From Ahaetulla prasina (Eukaryota; Chordata; Lepidosauria; Squamata; Colubridae), in the NCBI RefSeq assembly GCF_028640845.1, contig NC_080543.1:3453959-3517958 (forward strand): 64,000 nt of DNA, in the 5' to 3' direction. The notes below the pieces were generated by a model. It did no database searches and was not told where the DNA came from. It saw only the letters and a program-made list of their open reading frames with translations. The first letter of the stretch is position 1; each line of letters begins with the position of its first letter. Shown here piece after piece: positions 40,079-49,985 of this stretch. The translations under genes and the position numbers were made by a program.

Positions 40079-40585
40079 ATAGCTAGATTTAATTCCTGGC
40101 AGTGCAAGGATACAGGCCCACGTTATCACCCGAGCTGTCTCGTTCCTAATTTGGTTTCTTCTCTTTCTTGGCAGACACATTCCCCGTCTTGGAAAAGTAT
40201 TCCATATATCTCAGCCAGGAAGTTTTGATAATAATCCTGCAAATCCTTGGAGCTCCCCACCCCACCTCAGGAGAGCTGCATCTATAGATTCTATCTTTAT
40301 TCTGCAAACATGGAAAGTTAACAGGCCTCGGGCACCATATTTGGAGTTTCTGTTTCTCCGTGTGAATATGGACGCAGGAGTAGAGTTAGCAAGGGTGATC
40401 CCAGGGTCTAAGCATCCAGAAGGGTGTGTGGGAATTTCAAGATCTGCAGGTCGTGAGATCGAATTTTACAAGGAGCTGTAAACCGGTAAGTCTCTGCAAA
40501 TCTGGGGGGTGATGCCAGGAGGGCTGGGATGGTGTCACACCAACAGTGCGAATGAATGACACATTTGCATCGTTGGCATGACAGT
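40079..40585. other. Unassigned
   Basis: No gene or repeat family is recognised. Confidence 0.45.
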
Positions 40586-41290
40586 TTGGCCTAGTGGTTA
40601 AGGCGGTAGGCTAGAAAACGGGAGGGTGAGTTCTAGTCCTGCCTTAGGCAGGAAAGCCAGCTGGGTGACTTTGGGCCGATCACCAGGAGATGGTGAGTTC
40701 TAGTCCTGGCTTAACCAGGAAAACTGGCTGGGTGACTTTAGATCAATCACCAGGAGACGGTGAGTTCTAGTCCTGCTTTAGGCATGAAAGCCAACTGGGT
40801 GACCTTGGATCAATCACCAGGAGATGGTGAGTTCTAGTCCTGCTTTAGGCATGAAAGCCAACTGGGTGACTTTGGATCAATCACCAGGAGATGGGGAGTT
40901 CTAGTCCTGCTTTAGGCATGAAAGCCAACTGGGTGACTTTGGGCCAATCACCAGGAAATGGTGAGTTCTAGTCCTGCTTTAGGCAGGAAAGCCAACTGGG
41001 TGACTTTGGATCAATCACCAGGAAATGGTGAGTTCTAGTCCTGCTTTAGGCAGGAAAGCCAGCTGGGTGACTTTGGGCCAATCACCAGGAGACAGAGAGT
41101 TCTAGTCCCACCTTAGGCATGAAAGCGAATGGGTGACTTTGGGCCAATCACCAGGAGACAGTGAGTTCTAGTCCTACCTTACCCATGAGGGTCAGCTGGG
41201 TGACTTTGAGCCAATCAGCAGGAGATTGTGAGTTCTAGTCCAGCTTTAGGCATGAAAGCCAACTGGGTGACTTTGGATTAATCACCAGGC
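40586..41290 (+). repeat. ~65 bp minisatellite grown from a SINE (about 10 units)
   Basis: It starts with a unit retaining a tRNA-like lead TTTGGCCTAGTGGTTAAGGC and GTGAGTTCTAGTCC (box-B-like). After that only the GTGAGTTCTAGTCCTGC, TTAGGCATGAAAGCCAAC, TGGGTGACTTTGGGCCAATC, ACCAGGAGATG part repeats. TGACTTTGGGC resembles the conserved core of MIR/CORE-SINEs (TGACCTTGGGCAAGTC). Confidence 0.87.
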
Positions 41291-41727
41291 GATGCTTGTC
41301 AATCGAGGACTCTCTACAGGAGGTGTCAAAAGACATCAAAATGCTCTGAGCAATCAAAACCCTGAACCCATTTAAACCCGGCACCATCACCCCCGCCCCC
41401 GCCCGAAGGACCGAGGCTTCCAACTCAGTTCATAATCATTTAAATGCCAGGAAAGGATTTTGAAAGTGCTCTTTGCCGAAGAAATGGGCAACGAGGAGGA
41501 AGTTGGGCTTTCTTTCTTCTCATTGGAGAAGCAAAAAGAAAGAACGAAACTTCCGACCACTCTGAGAAAATAAACAGATGTGACGAAAAAGAAAAGAGAA
41601 AGCAAAGCTTTAGGAAGAACTACATCTTTCTATATTTATATATGCAGAAGTAGCGGATACGGGACCAAACCCATTCTGGTTCTGGCAAAGGAAATGGCCT
41701 GCAAATAGAATCAGAGAACATTGGAAG
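41291..41727. other. Unassigned
   Basis: No family is recognised. Overlapping 62-72 codon frames are unsupported. Confidence 0.45.
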
Positions 41728-41984
41728 AATAACAGAGTTGGAAGGGACCTTGGAGATCATCTAGTCCAGCGGTCACCGACTGGTGGTCCCTGAGAAAATT
41801 TTGGTGGTCCCCAGAAAAATTATTTTCATTTTTTATCTTGCACTAAATCAGGGGTCCTCAAACTACAGCCCCTGGGACGGAAACGTGCAATGAATGTTTG
41901 TGTTGCTCCAGAGAGTCTCCCCCTTTGGGGTCTTTTTGTGTGGGTCGGAGGGGGGCAGAAATTCCGACTTGGGGTCTGCTTCAG

Positions 41985-42259
41985 CCTCTTGGTGGGGGGG
42001 CTTTGGGCGAAGGCTGGAGGGAAAAGCCGCTGGTGGTGAAGAGCCGGAGGGCCTCGTTCCAGTGGGACTGCATCATGGCCTGGAACTGGCTGAGCATCTT
42101 AACCCGCTGAGCCTCCAGGCACCGGTCCCTGGCCTTGCACTCCCGCAGGTCTTCCCTCTGCTTGGAATGCTCCTAGTCCTCAGTGAGGTGCTTCTGCTGA
42201 GCCTCCTTCTCGGCCAGACCCAATTTGAACTGAGCCAGCTGTTTTGCCAACTCTTTCTT
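41985..42259 (-). pseudogene. Captured coiled-coil coding fragment inside a hAT element
   Basis: On the minus strand one frame runs for about 90 codons with a single stop. It has heptad-like blocks KKELAKQLAQFKLGLAEKE, an internal TAG, then CKARDRCLEAQRVKMLSQFQ, AMMQSHWNEALRLF and a proline-rich end (PSPKAPPPRG) before a stop. Composition (K, E, Q, A, L; few hydrophobic breaks) is that of a coiled coil, unlike any transposase I know. I do not recognise the parent gene. It looks like a transduplicated host exon piece; a degraded element-encoded protein is the alternative. Confidence 0.5.
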
Positions 42260-43026
42260 TCTTCCTTTTTTTTTTATTAAAAAGTTTTACAAAGTTTTTG
42301 CAAATTCTCCCTCCACCCCTTCCTCATCCTCTCCCCCCTTCCCCCCTTTCCCCAATCCCCCCCCCTACCCCCGCCGGACTTCCCGGAGCAAAATACAGGG
42401 TATAACATTTAACAATCATAAACTAGACTACACTAACTATCCATAGACTCCTCTCCCTTCCTTGGAACCTTAACTCCCTTTTTATATATATAAAAAAAGA
42501 ATACAGGTACAGTTCTTACATTCTATTCATTCATAAACTATTTGATATTTAGGCAGATCATATTAGTGGTCCGCGGGATTTAAAATACTTATTTTGAATG
42601 TAATCAATCCATCTTCTCCATTCCAGTATGTATCTTTCTTGTGAATAGTCTTTCAAATACGCTGAAATTTTTGCCAGCTCTGCTAAGTATTGCTACTTTT
42701 AATGTCCATTCATCAATAGTAGGCAATTGTTCCTTCTTCCAGTATTGCACTACCAATAGTCTAGATGTTAAATTGAAAATCAGTTTACCCTCTATTACTG
42801 TACAATCCGTAATTATACCCAGTAAAAACAACTGCGGAGTAAACTTTATCCTCTTTTTCAAGATATTTTGCATAATCCACCAAATTTTTATGCAAAATGA
42901 TTTGATTTTTTTACATGTCCACCATATATGACAATAAGTAGCATCATCACAGTCACATCTCCAACATTTAGCTTGCAAGTTCGAATACATGCACGCTAGT
43001 TTTTTAGGATCTAAATGGCATCTTGT
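42260..43026 (-). mobile_element. 5'-truncated L1 LINE inserted in the hAT element
   Basis: A 12 bp duplication CAACTCTTTCTT flanks the insert (42248-42259, 43027-43038). A poly-T run at the left is the L1 poly-A tail in reverse. The G-rich 3' UTR (C-rich here, 42310-42375) and the minus-strand frame 42604-43029 follow. That frame is the L1 ORF2 C-terminus with the Cys/His motif CWRCDCDDATYCHIWWTC. The copy lacks all catalytic domains. Confidence 0.9.
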
Positions 43027-43451
43027 CAACTCTTTCTTGAAGTGGCTGCTTGGCTACGTCAACTATTGGGGCCTTAAGGAGCCTGGGCGGGCAGGCGAGG
43101 AGTGGGTGGCAGGCGAGGGGCAAGTAGAGGTGGGCGAGTAGAGGCTGACATCGAGTTGGCCACGCCCACCCAGTCACATGACCACCTAGCCACGCCCACC
43201 CGGTCATTAGGCAGATCATATTAGTGGTCCACGGGATTTAAAATTATGTATTTAGTGGTCCCTGAGATCCGAAAGGTTAGTGACCCCTATTCTAGTCCAT
43301 CCCACTATACCATTTCTGACTGTCTGATTCAACCCCTTGCTCGCAATAAATTAGTATTTCTTATCCTTGGCAATTTTCCTTTGTATCTTTGAAAGTGAAA
43401 ATTTGTAAGTGAAGGGCGACCTGTACTATTTATATCGTTTTCTGTCTTTAG

Positions 43452-43952
43452 AACTGCAGAAAAAATAATTGCTACCAACCTGCCTTCCATTGAGGACCTG
43501 TATACTGCACGAATCAAGAAGAGGGTCGTGAAAATATTTGCAGATCCCTCGCATCCTGGACATAAACTGTTTCAACTCCTACCCTCAAAACGACGCTATA
43601 GAGCACTGCACACCAGAACAACTAGACACAAGAACAGTTTTTTCCCGAACACCATCACTCTGCTAAACAAATAATTTCCTCAACACTGTCAGACTATTTA
43701 CTGAATCTGCACTACTATTAATCTTCTCATGGTTCCCATCACCAATCTCCTTCCACTTATGACTGTATGACTGTAACTTTGTTGCTGGCAATCCTTATGA
43801 TTTATATTGATATATTGACCATCAATTGTGTTGTAAATGTTGTACCTTGATGAAGGTATCTTTTCTTTTACGTACACTGAGAGCATATGCACCAAGAAAA
43901 ATTCCTTGTGTGTCCAATCACACTTGGCCAATAAAAAATTCTATTCTATTCT
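43452..43952 (+). mobile_element. ATTCT-tailed LINE 3' part
   Basis: It starts AACTGCAGAAAAAATAATTG and keeps TNLPSIEDLYTARIKKRVV, HPGHKLFQLLPSK and ALHTRTTRHK, then the 3' UTR ending CCAATAAAAAATTCTATTC. The frame is intact to the TAA after LLNK. 5'-truncated. Confidence 0.88.
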
Positions 43953-44167
43953 AATTTGTATCCTATGACTATCATTAAGTGTTGTACCTTATGATTCTTG
44001 ATGAAGGTATCTTTTCTTTTATGTACACTGAGAGCATCTGCACCAAGACAAATTCCTTGTGTGTCCAATCACACTTGGCCAATAAAAAATTCTATTCTAT
44101 TCTATTCTATTCTATTCTATTCTATTCTATTCTATTCTATTCTATTCTATTCTATTCTATTCTATTC
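43953..44167 (+). mobile_element. Second LINE 3' tail with (ATTCT)n
   Basis: GTATCCTATGACTATCATTA, GATTCTTGATGAAGGTATC, CACACTTGGCCAATAAAAAA, then about 15 ATTCT units. It directly follows the previous tail in the same orientation. Confidence 0.87.
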
Positions 44168-44449
44168 TTTCCTTCAGGAGCTTGAAAGAGCACTTATAGC
44201 CTTCCCTCATCCCATTTTACCTACACAACAACCCTTTGGGGTAGGCCAAGCTGAGAACCGACAAATACCCTATACAAATAATCGGTTCCCCCCCCCCCCC
44301 GACTGACAACGTTTAACTAAATTCAATTGTCCTCATAGCTGGCCGGGGATTTCTTAGCGTGGACTACAACTCCCAGAATTCCCCAGCCAGCTATGCAGAC
44401 AATTGAAAAAAATGTTGTTTCAGGCTGAATTTGGGACCAATGTGAACTG
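44168..44449. repeat. Short dispersed repeat shared with 46.7 kb, then a foldback arm
   Basis: TCATCCCATTTTACCTACAC then AACAACCC, GGTAGGCCAAGCTGAGAACC (44200-44265) is inverted relative to 46680-46785. GGACTACAACTCCCAGAATT (44360-44380) is a foldback arm. Confidence 0.5.
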
Positions 44450-44715
44450 CGCAAAGCCCCTGAAGGCAGGGCAAGGAGCAGCGGGTGGAAACTCATCAAG
44501 GAGAGAAGCAACCTAGAACTAAGGAGGAATGTCTAGACTGTTAGAGCGATTAACCAGTGGAACAACTTGCCTCCAGAAGTCATGGGTGCTCCATCACTGG
44601 AGGTTTTAAAGAAGAGACTGGACAGCCATTTGTCTAAAATGGTGTATGGGTTCCAGCCTGAGAAGGGGGTTGGACTAGAAGACCTCCAAGGTCCCTTCCA
44701 ATGCTATGCTATGCT
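44450..44715 (+). mobile_element. CR1 3' end
   Basis: Sense CR1 with GAAACTCATCAAGGAGAGAA, GGAGGTTTTAAAGAAGAGAC and GGTTGGACTAGAAGACCTCC. It ends in a GCTAT/GAATA pentamer tail. Confidence 0.9.
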
Positions 44716-45098
44716 ATGAATAGAATAGAATAGAATAGAATAGAATAGAATAGAATAGAATAGAATAGAATAGAATTTTATTGGCCAAGTGTGATTGGAC
44801 ACACAAGGAATTTGTCATGGTGCATATGCTCTCAGTGTACATAAAAGAAAAAATACCTTCATCAAGGTACAACTCTTAATGATGGTCATAGAATAGAATA
44901 GAATAGAATAGAATAGAATTTTTTATTGGCCAAGTGTGATTGGACACACAAGGAATTTGTCTTGGTGCATACGCTCTCAGTGTACATAAAAGAAAAGATA
45001 CGTTCATCAAGGTACAACATTTACAACACAAATGATGGTCAATATATCAATATAAATCATAAGGATTGCCAGCAACAAGTTATAGTCATACAGTCATG
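44716..45098 (-). mobile_element. Two ATTCT-tailed LINE 3' ends, antisense, in tandem
   Basis: Both begin with (AGAAT)n then TATTGGCCAAGTGTGATTGG. The first stops at CTCTTAATGATGGTCATAG (44889). The second extends to CATAAGGATTGCCAGCAAC and AGTTATAGTCATACAGTCAT. Confidence 0.88.
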
Positions 45099-45482
45099 CT
45101 CTGCTCTGCTCTGCTCTGCTCTGCTCTGCTCTGCTATTCCTATTCCTATTCCTATTCCTATTCCTATTCCTATTCCTATTCTATTTCTATTCTATTCTTA
45201 ATTCATATTCATATTCATATTCTATTCTATTCTATTCTATTCCATTCCATTCCACTCTATTTTAAATTCTATTCTATTTTAAATTCTACTCTCTCTTCTC
45301 TTCTCTTCTCTTCTCTTCTCTTCTCTTCTCTTCTCTTCTCTTCTCTTCTCTTCTTTTTCTCTTCTCTTCTTTTTCTCTTCTCTTCTCTTCTTCTCTTCTC
45401 TTCTCTTTCTCTTCTCTTCTCTTTTCTTCTCTTCTCTTCTTAATTCCTATTCCTATTCTATTCTATTTGATTCCATTCTATG
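45099..45482. repeat. Mosaic of hexamer/pentamer repeats
   Basis: Successive blocks of CTGCT, ATTCCT, ATTCAT, ATTCT, TTCTC and CTTCTTTTTC units lie between two LINE fragments. Confidence 0.9.
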
Positions 45483-45825
45483 ATTGGGGAGATAGCTGCC
45501 TTCCAGTATTTGAGGGGCTGCCCCAAAGAAGAGGGAGTCAAGCTATTCTCCAAAGCACCTGAGGGTAGAACAAGAAGCAATGGGTGGAAACTAACCAAGG
45601 AGAGAAGCAACTTAGAACTAAGGAGAAATTTCCTAATGGCGAGAACAATTAACCAGTGGAACGGCTTGCCTCCAGAAATTGTTTGTGCTGCTGCATCACT
45701 GGAGGTTTTTAAGCAGAGATTGGGCAGCCACTTGTCTGACACGGTATAGGGTCTCCTACTTGAGCAGCGGGCTGGAATGGATGACCTCCAAGGTCCCTTC
45801 CTTGTCTTAGGATTCCATGATTCTA
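45483..45825 (+). mobile_element. CR1 LINE C-terminus and 3' end
   Basis: A plus-strand frame 45480-45749 codes for [39 protein letters not shown] and RTINQWNGLPPE. The CR1 terminus follows with GGATGACCTCCAAGGTCCC. Confidence 0.92.
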
Positions 45826-46213
45826 TGCGATTTTTCCTCCGTCTCCATTTGTACATTCAGATGTGTCGGAGGTCGCAGCAGGAGGACGAAACCTCAAGGA
45901 AAATCGTAATTGCAAAAGCAGTGAGAAGTCAAACTGGTTACTCCTTAAAAGAAAAGAGAAGAAAAAACAAAACAAAACCAGAGCACAAAACCTACAAGCC
46001 TCCAGCAAGCGGAGAATTGTTTGCACAGAGCAAACGATTCTTGTGCAACGGACGGGCGGCGTTTTCATTCGCTTTGAAAAATGTGGATTCCGAGAAAAAG
46101 TTACGCAAAATGGGGAAAACCGAAAAGGGGTGAAAAAAAAAACGAAGTCAGAAAGAAATCGCGGGAATTAAAACAGCTGCCCTCATGCTATTTTGTAAGA
46201 AAGGCGGACACTC
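45826..46213. other. Unassigned
   Basis: A-rich, lysine-rich frames (45777-46133, 45863-46171 plus) overlap in different phases with no motif. I do not call a gene. Confidence 0.45.
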
Positions 46214-46214
46214 C

Positions 46215-46575
46215 TACAGGTAGGCCTCGACTTACGACCACGATGGATTTCCGTCGCTAAACGAGACAGTTGTTAAGCGACTTCCCACCCCTTTGGCCAT
46301 TTTTACAACCTTATTAGGTTAGTAACCTGGTTGTTAAACGAATCTGGCTGCCCCCATCGACTTTGCTCGGCAGAAGGTCGTAAAAGGGGATCACGTCACC
46401 CCGACAACCGTCGTAAGTATGAGTCGGCTGCTAAGCACCTGAATTTTGATCACGTGGCCGTGAGGATGCTGCAAAGGTTTTAAGTGTGGATAGCGGTCAT
46501 AAGTCACTTTTTTTTCCAGGCCGTTTTAACTTCGAACAGTCACTAAATGAATTGTTATAAGTCAAGGACTGTAGA
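46215..46575. mobile_element. CAGGTAGTCC inverted-repeat element
   Basis: It begins ACAGGTAGGCCTCGACTTAC and contains GTTGTTAAACGAATCTGGC, TTTTGATCACGTGGCC and AACAGTCACTAAATGAATTG. The right end is GTCAAGGACTGTAG. Confidence 0.78.
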
Positions 46576-46825
46576 TTTTAAGACAGATTTGATATGTTTT
46601 TAACCAGAATCATGGCTAGATGAATCTGATTTTCTCATGACAGACAAGAGAATCAAGTAAAATATTCTCAGTCGGGACAAAATCTTGAGCAGACTTTGGG
46701 GTGTTTGCTGGTTCTCAGCTCGGCCTACCTCACGGGGTTGTTGTGTAGATAAAATGAGATGAGGGAAGGCTATGATTGCTTTTTTCAAGCGCCTGAAGAA
46801 AAGACAGAAAAAATGTAAATAATGC
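46576..46825. repeat. Dispersed repeat partner of 44.2 kb plus unassigned sequence
   Basis: GTTCTCAGCTCGGCCTACC then GGGGTTGTTGTGTAGATAAA (46710-46760) matches 44200-44265 in reverse. Confidence 0.5.
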
Positions 46826-47925
46826 AGGTAATCCTTAACTTACAATGACTAGTTTAGTGACCGTTCAAAGTAACGGCATAATGACTTATGACTGGGTTTC
46901 AAAAAAAAAAAAAATAATTGCTACCAACCTGCCTTCCATTGAGGACCTGTATACTGCACGAATCAAGAAGAGGGCCGTGAAAATATTTACAGACCCCTCG
47001 CATCCTGGACATAAACTGTTTCAACTCCTACCCTCAAAACGACGCTATAGAGCACTGCACACCAGAACAACTAGACACAAGGACAGTTTTTTCCCGAAGG
47101 CCATCACTCTGCTAAACAAATAATTCCCTCAACACTGTCAGACTATTTACTGAATCTGCACTATTAACCTTCTCATAGTTCCCATCACCAATCTCTTTCC
47201 ACTTTCGACTGTATGACTATAACTTATTGCTGGCAATCCTTATGATTTCTATTGATATATTGACCATCAATTGTGTTGTAAATGTTGTACCTTGATGAAC
47301 GTATCTTTTCCTTTATGTATACTGAGAGCATCTGCACCAAGACAAATTCCTTGTGTGTCCAATCACACTTGGCCAATAAAAATTCTATTCTATTCTATTC
47401 TATTCCATTCCATTCCATTCCATTCCGTTCCGTTCCGTTCCGTTCCGTTCCGTTCCGTTCCGTTCCGTTCCGTTCCGTTCCATTCCATTCCATTCCATTC
47501 TATTCTATTCTATTCTATTCTATTCTATTCTATGACTGGGTTTCACACTTACGACCGTTGCAGCATTCCCCATGGTCACGTGATTAAAATTCAGACACTT
47601 GGCAACCGACTCATATTTATGAGGGTCGCAGTGTTCCCAGGGTCACGTGATCCCCTTTTGCGACCTTCTAACAAGCAAAGTCGATGGGGGGAAGCCGGAT
47701 TCGCTTAAGGACCGTGTCACTCACTTCACAACTGCAATGAAAGAAAGGTCGTAAAATCGGAGCTGAGTCGTCGCCTTGCTTAGCAAGATAAATTCTGATC
47801 CCAGCGGCGGTTGTAAATTGAAGACTACCTATAACCCATGGTTTATGTTGCTTTTTTCATGGCTGTTGTTCTTTCAAACAGTCACTAAGTGAATGGTTAT
47901 AAGTCGAGGACTACCTGTAGAAATC
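46826..47925. mobile_element. CAGGTAGTCC element split by an ATTCT-tailed LINE
   Basis: The left part 46826-46901 (CAGGTAATCCTTAACTTAC ... TATGACTGGGTTTCA) and right part 47531-47925 (TATGACTGGGTTTCACACTT ... AAGTCGAGGACTACCTGTA) are one element. The terminus AAGTCGAGGACTACCTG is the exact mirror of the CAGGTAGTCCTCGACTT left end seen in other copies. Confidence 0.87.
46902..47530 (+). mobile_element. Clean 5'-truncated ATTCT-tailed LINE insertion
   Basis: A 15 bp duplication TATGACTGGGTTTCA (46887-46901, 47531-47545) brackets 629 bp: the coding end (TNLPSIEDLYTARIKKRAV ... AITLLNK), the 3' UTR, and a pentamer tail. The tail runs from ATTCT to ATTCC to GTTCC and back. This fixes both ends of the LINE family's 3' structure. 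Confidence 0.93.
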
Positions 47926-48059
47926 GTAGTTTATTTGCAAGCCAAGCAAATTGCACAACAGTGAGCAAAATGTTCAACCAATATTTACCGCGATTGCTTT
48001 ATTTGGTTCCCGGCCAATATGATAACATACAATTCAAGGAGGTTTATATTAAGAAATAT
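47926..48059. other. Unassigned
   Basis: No feature is recognised. Confidence 0.45.
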
Positions 48060-48349
48060 ATATATATATATATATAGCTCCTAGAAGCACGAAGCTGATA
48101 ACACCAGCCTGAAGATGACGAATGAGACTTTGTCGAAATGTCGCCAAGACACTTCCAATTTTACGCAGGAGAAAATCCAAATAACCATAGACCTATATAT
48201 ATAGACATATATGTAGATCTTTGGTTATTCGGGTTTTCTCCCGCGTAAAATTGGAAGTGTCTTGGCAACGTTTCGACGAAGTCTCATACGTCATCTTCAG
48301 GCTTCAGCTTCGTGCTTCTGGGAGCAATGTGTGACTGCAGCTGTTTCTT

Positions 48350-48445
48350 CCTTATATATATATCTTATATATCTTCTTATATATATCTTCTATATCTTAT
48401 ATATATATCTTCTATATCTTCTATATATATATATATATATATAGA
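48350..48445. repeat. (TATATC/TCTTATA)n and (AT)n
   Basis: An AT-rich simple repeat separates two Penelope-like segments. Confidence 0.88.
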
Positions 48446-48921
48446 AAGCAGACCCAAACCCACACTGTAATGAAGCACGACCAAGGACTAGACGCCAGAC
48501 CGCAGCTGCAACATTAGCCATTTCAAACCCCTCCAATCCATACATGCAACAGACAGACACCCACTATGAAGATGTAGCACGACCACAAACACGAAGCCAA
48601 ACAACAGCAATGCAGCTCACCAGCTCAAATCCCCCTGCAACTCAGACTAATCTGAGCACAACCAAGCCCCCACCCAAACAGGACACACCCCCAGCCAATC
48701 AGAGCACAAAAACCCCCATCCAATCAGAGCACAGCCAAGCTCCCACCCAATCAGTTCAAACCCCCACTAGCAGTTAAAAAGGAAGAAACAGCTGCATTCA
48801 CACATTGCTCCCAGAAGCACGAAGCTGAAGCCTGAAGATGATGAATGAGAATTCGTCGAAACGTCGCCAAGACACTTCTAATTTAATTTTACACGGGAGA
48901 AAACCCGAACAACCAAAGACC

Positions 48922-48922
<1 letters not shown>

Positions 48923-48972
<50 letters not shown>
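48923..48972. repeat. (AT)n microsatellite
   Basis: About 24 AT units at the 3' side of the third Penelope-like terminal repeat. Confidence 0.92.
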
Positions 48973-48979
<7 letters not shown>

Positions 48980-49130
48980 TTGCTCCCAGAAGCACGAAGC
49001 TGAAGCCTGAAGATGACGAATGAGACTTCGTCGAAACGTTGCCAAGACATTTCCAATTTTACACGGGAGAAAACCCGAACAACCAAAGACCTACATACAA
49101 ACACCCGTGAAAACCTCAGAAAACATTTAT

Positions 49131-49985
49131 TTATTTATTTATTTATTTATTTATTAATCGTATTTATATACCGCCCTATCTCCCGAAGGACTCAGGGCGG
49201 TTCACAGGCAAATAAAAACACATAAATACAGATTAAAATAACAATTAAAAAACTTATTCTAAAAGGCCGAATGTTTAAAAACAATATAAAAAAAAATAAA
49301 ACCCATTTAAAACCAATAAATTTAAAATCTAATCCAGTCCTGCGCAGATGAATAAGTGTGTTTTAAGCTCGCGACGGAAGGTCCGAAGGTCAGGAAGTTG
49401 ACGGAGTCCTGGGGGGAGTTCGTTCCAGAGGGTGGGAGCCCCCACAGAGAAGGCCCTTCCTCTGGGTGTCGCCAGACGGCACTGCCTAGCTGACGGCACC
49501 CTGAGGAGTCCCTCTCTGTGAGAGCGCACGGGTCGGTGGGAGGCAATCGGTGGCAGTAGGCGGTCCCGTAAATAACCCGGCCCTATGCCATGGAGCGCTT
49601 TGAAGGTGGTTACCAAAACCTTGAAGCGCACCCGGAAGGCCACAGGTAGCCAGTGCAGTCTGCGCAGGATAGGTGTCACGCGGGAGCCACGAGGGGCTCC
49701 CTCTATCACCCGCGCAGCCGCATTCTGGACTAACTGCAGCCTCCGGATGCCCTTCAAGGGGAGCCCCATGTAGAGAGCATTGCAGTAATCCAGGCGAGAC
49801 GTCACGAGGGCGTGAGTGACCGTGCATAGGGCATCCCGGTCTAGAAAGGGGCGCAACTGGCGCACCAGGCGAACCTGGTAAAAAGCTCTCCTGGAGACGG
49901 CCGTCAAATGATCTTCCAGAGACAGCCGTTCATCCAGGAGGACGCCCAAGTTGCGCACCCTCTCCATCGGGGCCAATATATATCC
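49131..49985 (-). mobile_element. L2-like LINE C-terminal half and 3' UTR
   Basis: The minus-strand frame 49329-49976 (215 codons) reads as the region after the RT domain in L2/CR1-group LINEs: VTHALVTSRLDYCNALYMGL, LQLVQNAAARVIEGAPRGS, LRRLHWLPVAFRVRFKVL, TFKALHGIGPGYLRDRL and LWNELPPGLRQLPDLRTFR. The 3' UTR contains the stem CCGCCCTATCTCC / GGACTCAGGGCGG and ends in a TTTA-rich tail. The frame is intact over this span, which suggests a fairly young copy. The RT catalytic box lies outside. Confidence 0.92.

Larger units (their letters stand above)
41767..43289. mobile_element. Large hAT-type element with captured sequence and nested L1
   Basis: The termini CAGCGGTCACCGACTGG and GGTTAGTGACCCCTA, with 8 bp flanks ATCTAGTC/TTCTAGTC, define the element. 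Subterminal GGTGGTCCCTGAGAAAATT and TTAGTGGTCCCTGAGATCCG are also inverted. A second hAT-like terminus CAGGGGTCCTCAAACTACAG lies at about 41849, so it may be composite. It contains a coiled-coil coding relic (41985-42259) and a nested L1. No hAT transposase is seen. Confidence 0.78.
41728..43345 (-). mobile_element. CR1 3' end split by a 1.5 kb hAT element
   Basis: ACAGAGTTGGAAGGGACCTT ... ATCTAGTC (41728-41766) continues at 43290 with TTCTAGTCCATCCCACTATA and CCATTTCTGACTGTC. Confidence 0.85.
48060..49130. mobile_element. Penelope-like element 3' region and terminal repeats
   Basis: Four terminal-repeat copies (cores at 48109-48138 plus, 48271-48300 minus, 48832-48861 plus, 49007-49036 plus) share AGCACGAAGCTGAAGCCTGA, GACTTCGTCGAAACGTCGCC and TTTTACACGGGAGAAAACCC. 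Bases 48470-48780 between them are C/A-rich and code for Q/T/P-rich sequence (frame 48544-48777) like the low-complexity end of a larger protein. The RT and GIY-YIG domains are not present. AT-rich runs separate the copies. Assignment to Penelope-like elements rests on the hammerhead-like core and the mixed direct/inverted terminal-repeat layout. Confidence 0.58.

Noticed and set aside
40590..40640. Possible tRNA gene at GGCCTAGTGGTTAAGGC
   Set aside because: Only a box-A-like lead and a weak box-B match are present, with no cloverleaf. It fits a tRNA-derived SINE.
48544..48777. 77-codon Q/T/P-rich frame as an independent gene
   Set aside because: It is low complexity, lies between Penelope-like terminal repeats and has no start context; more likely the tail of an element protein.
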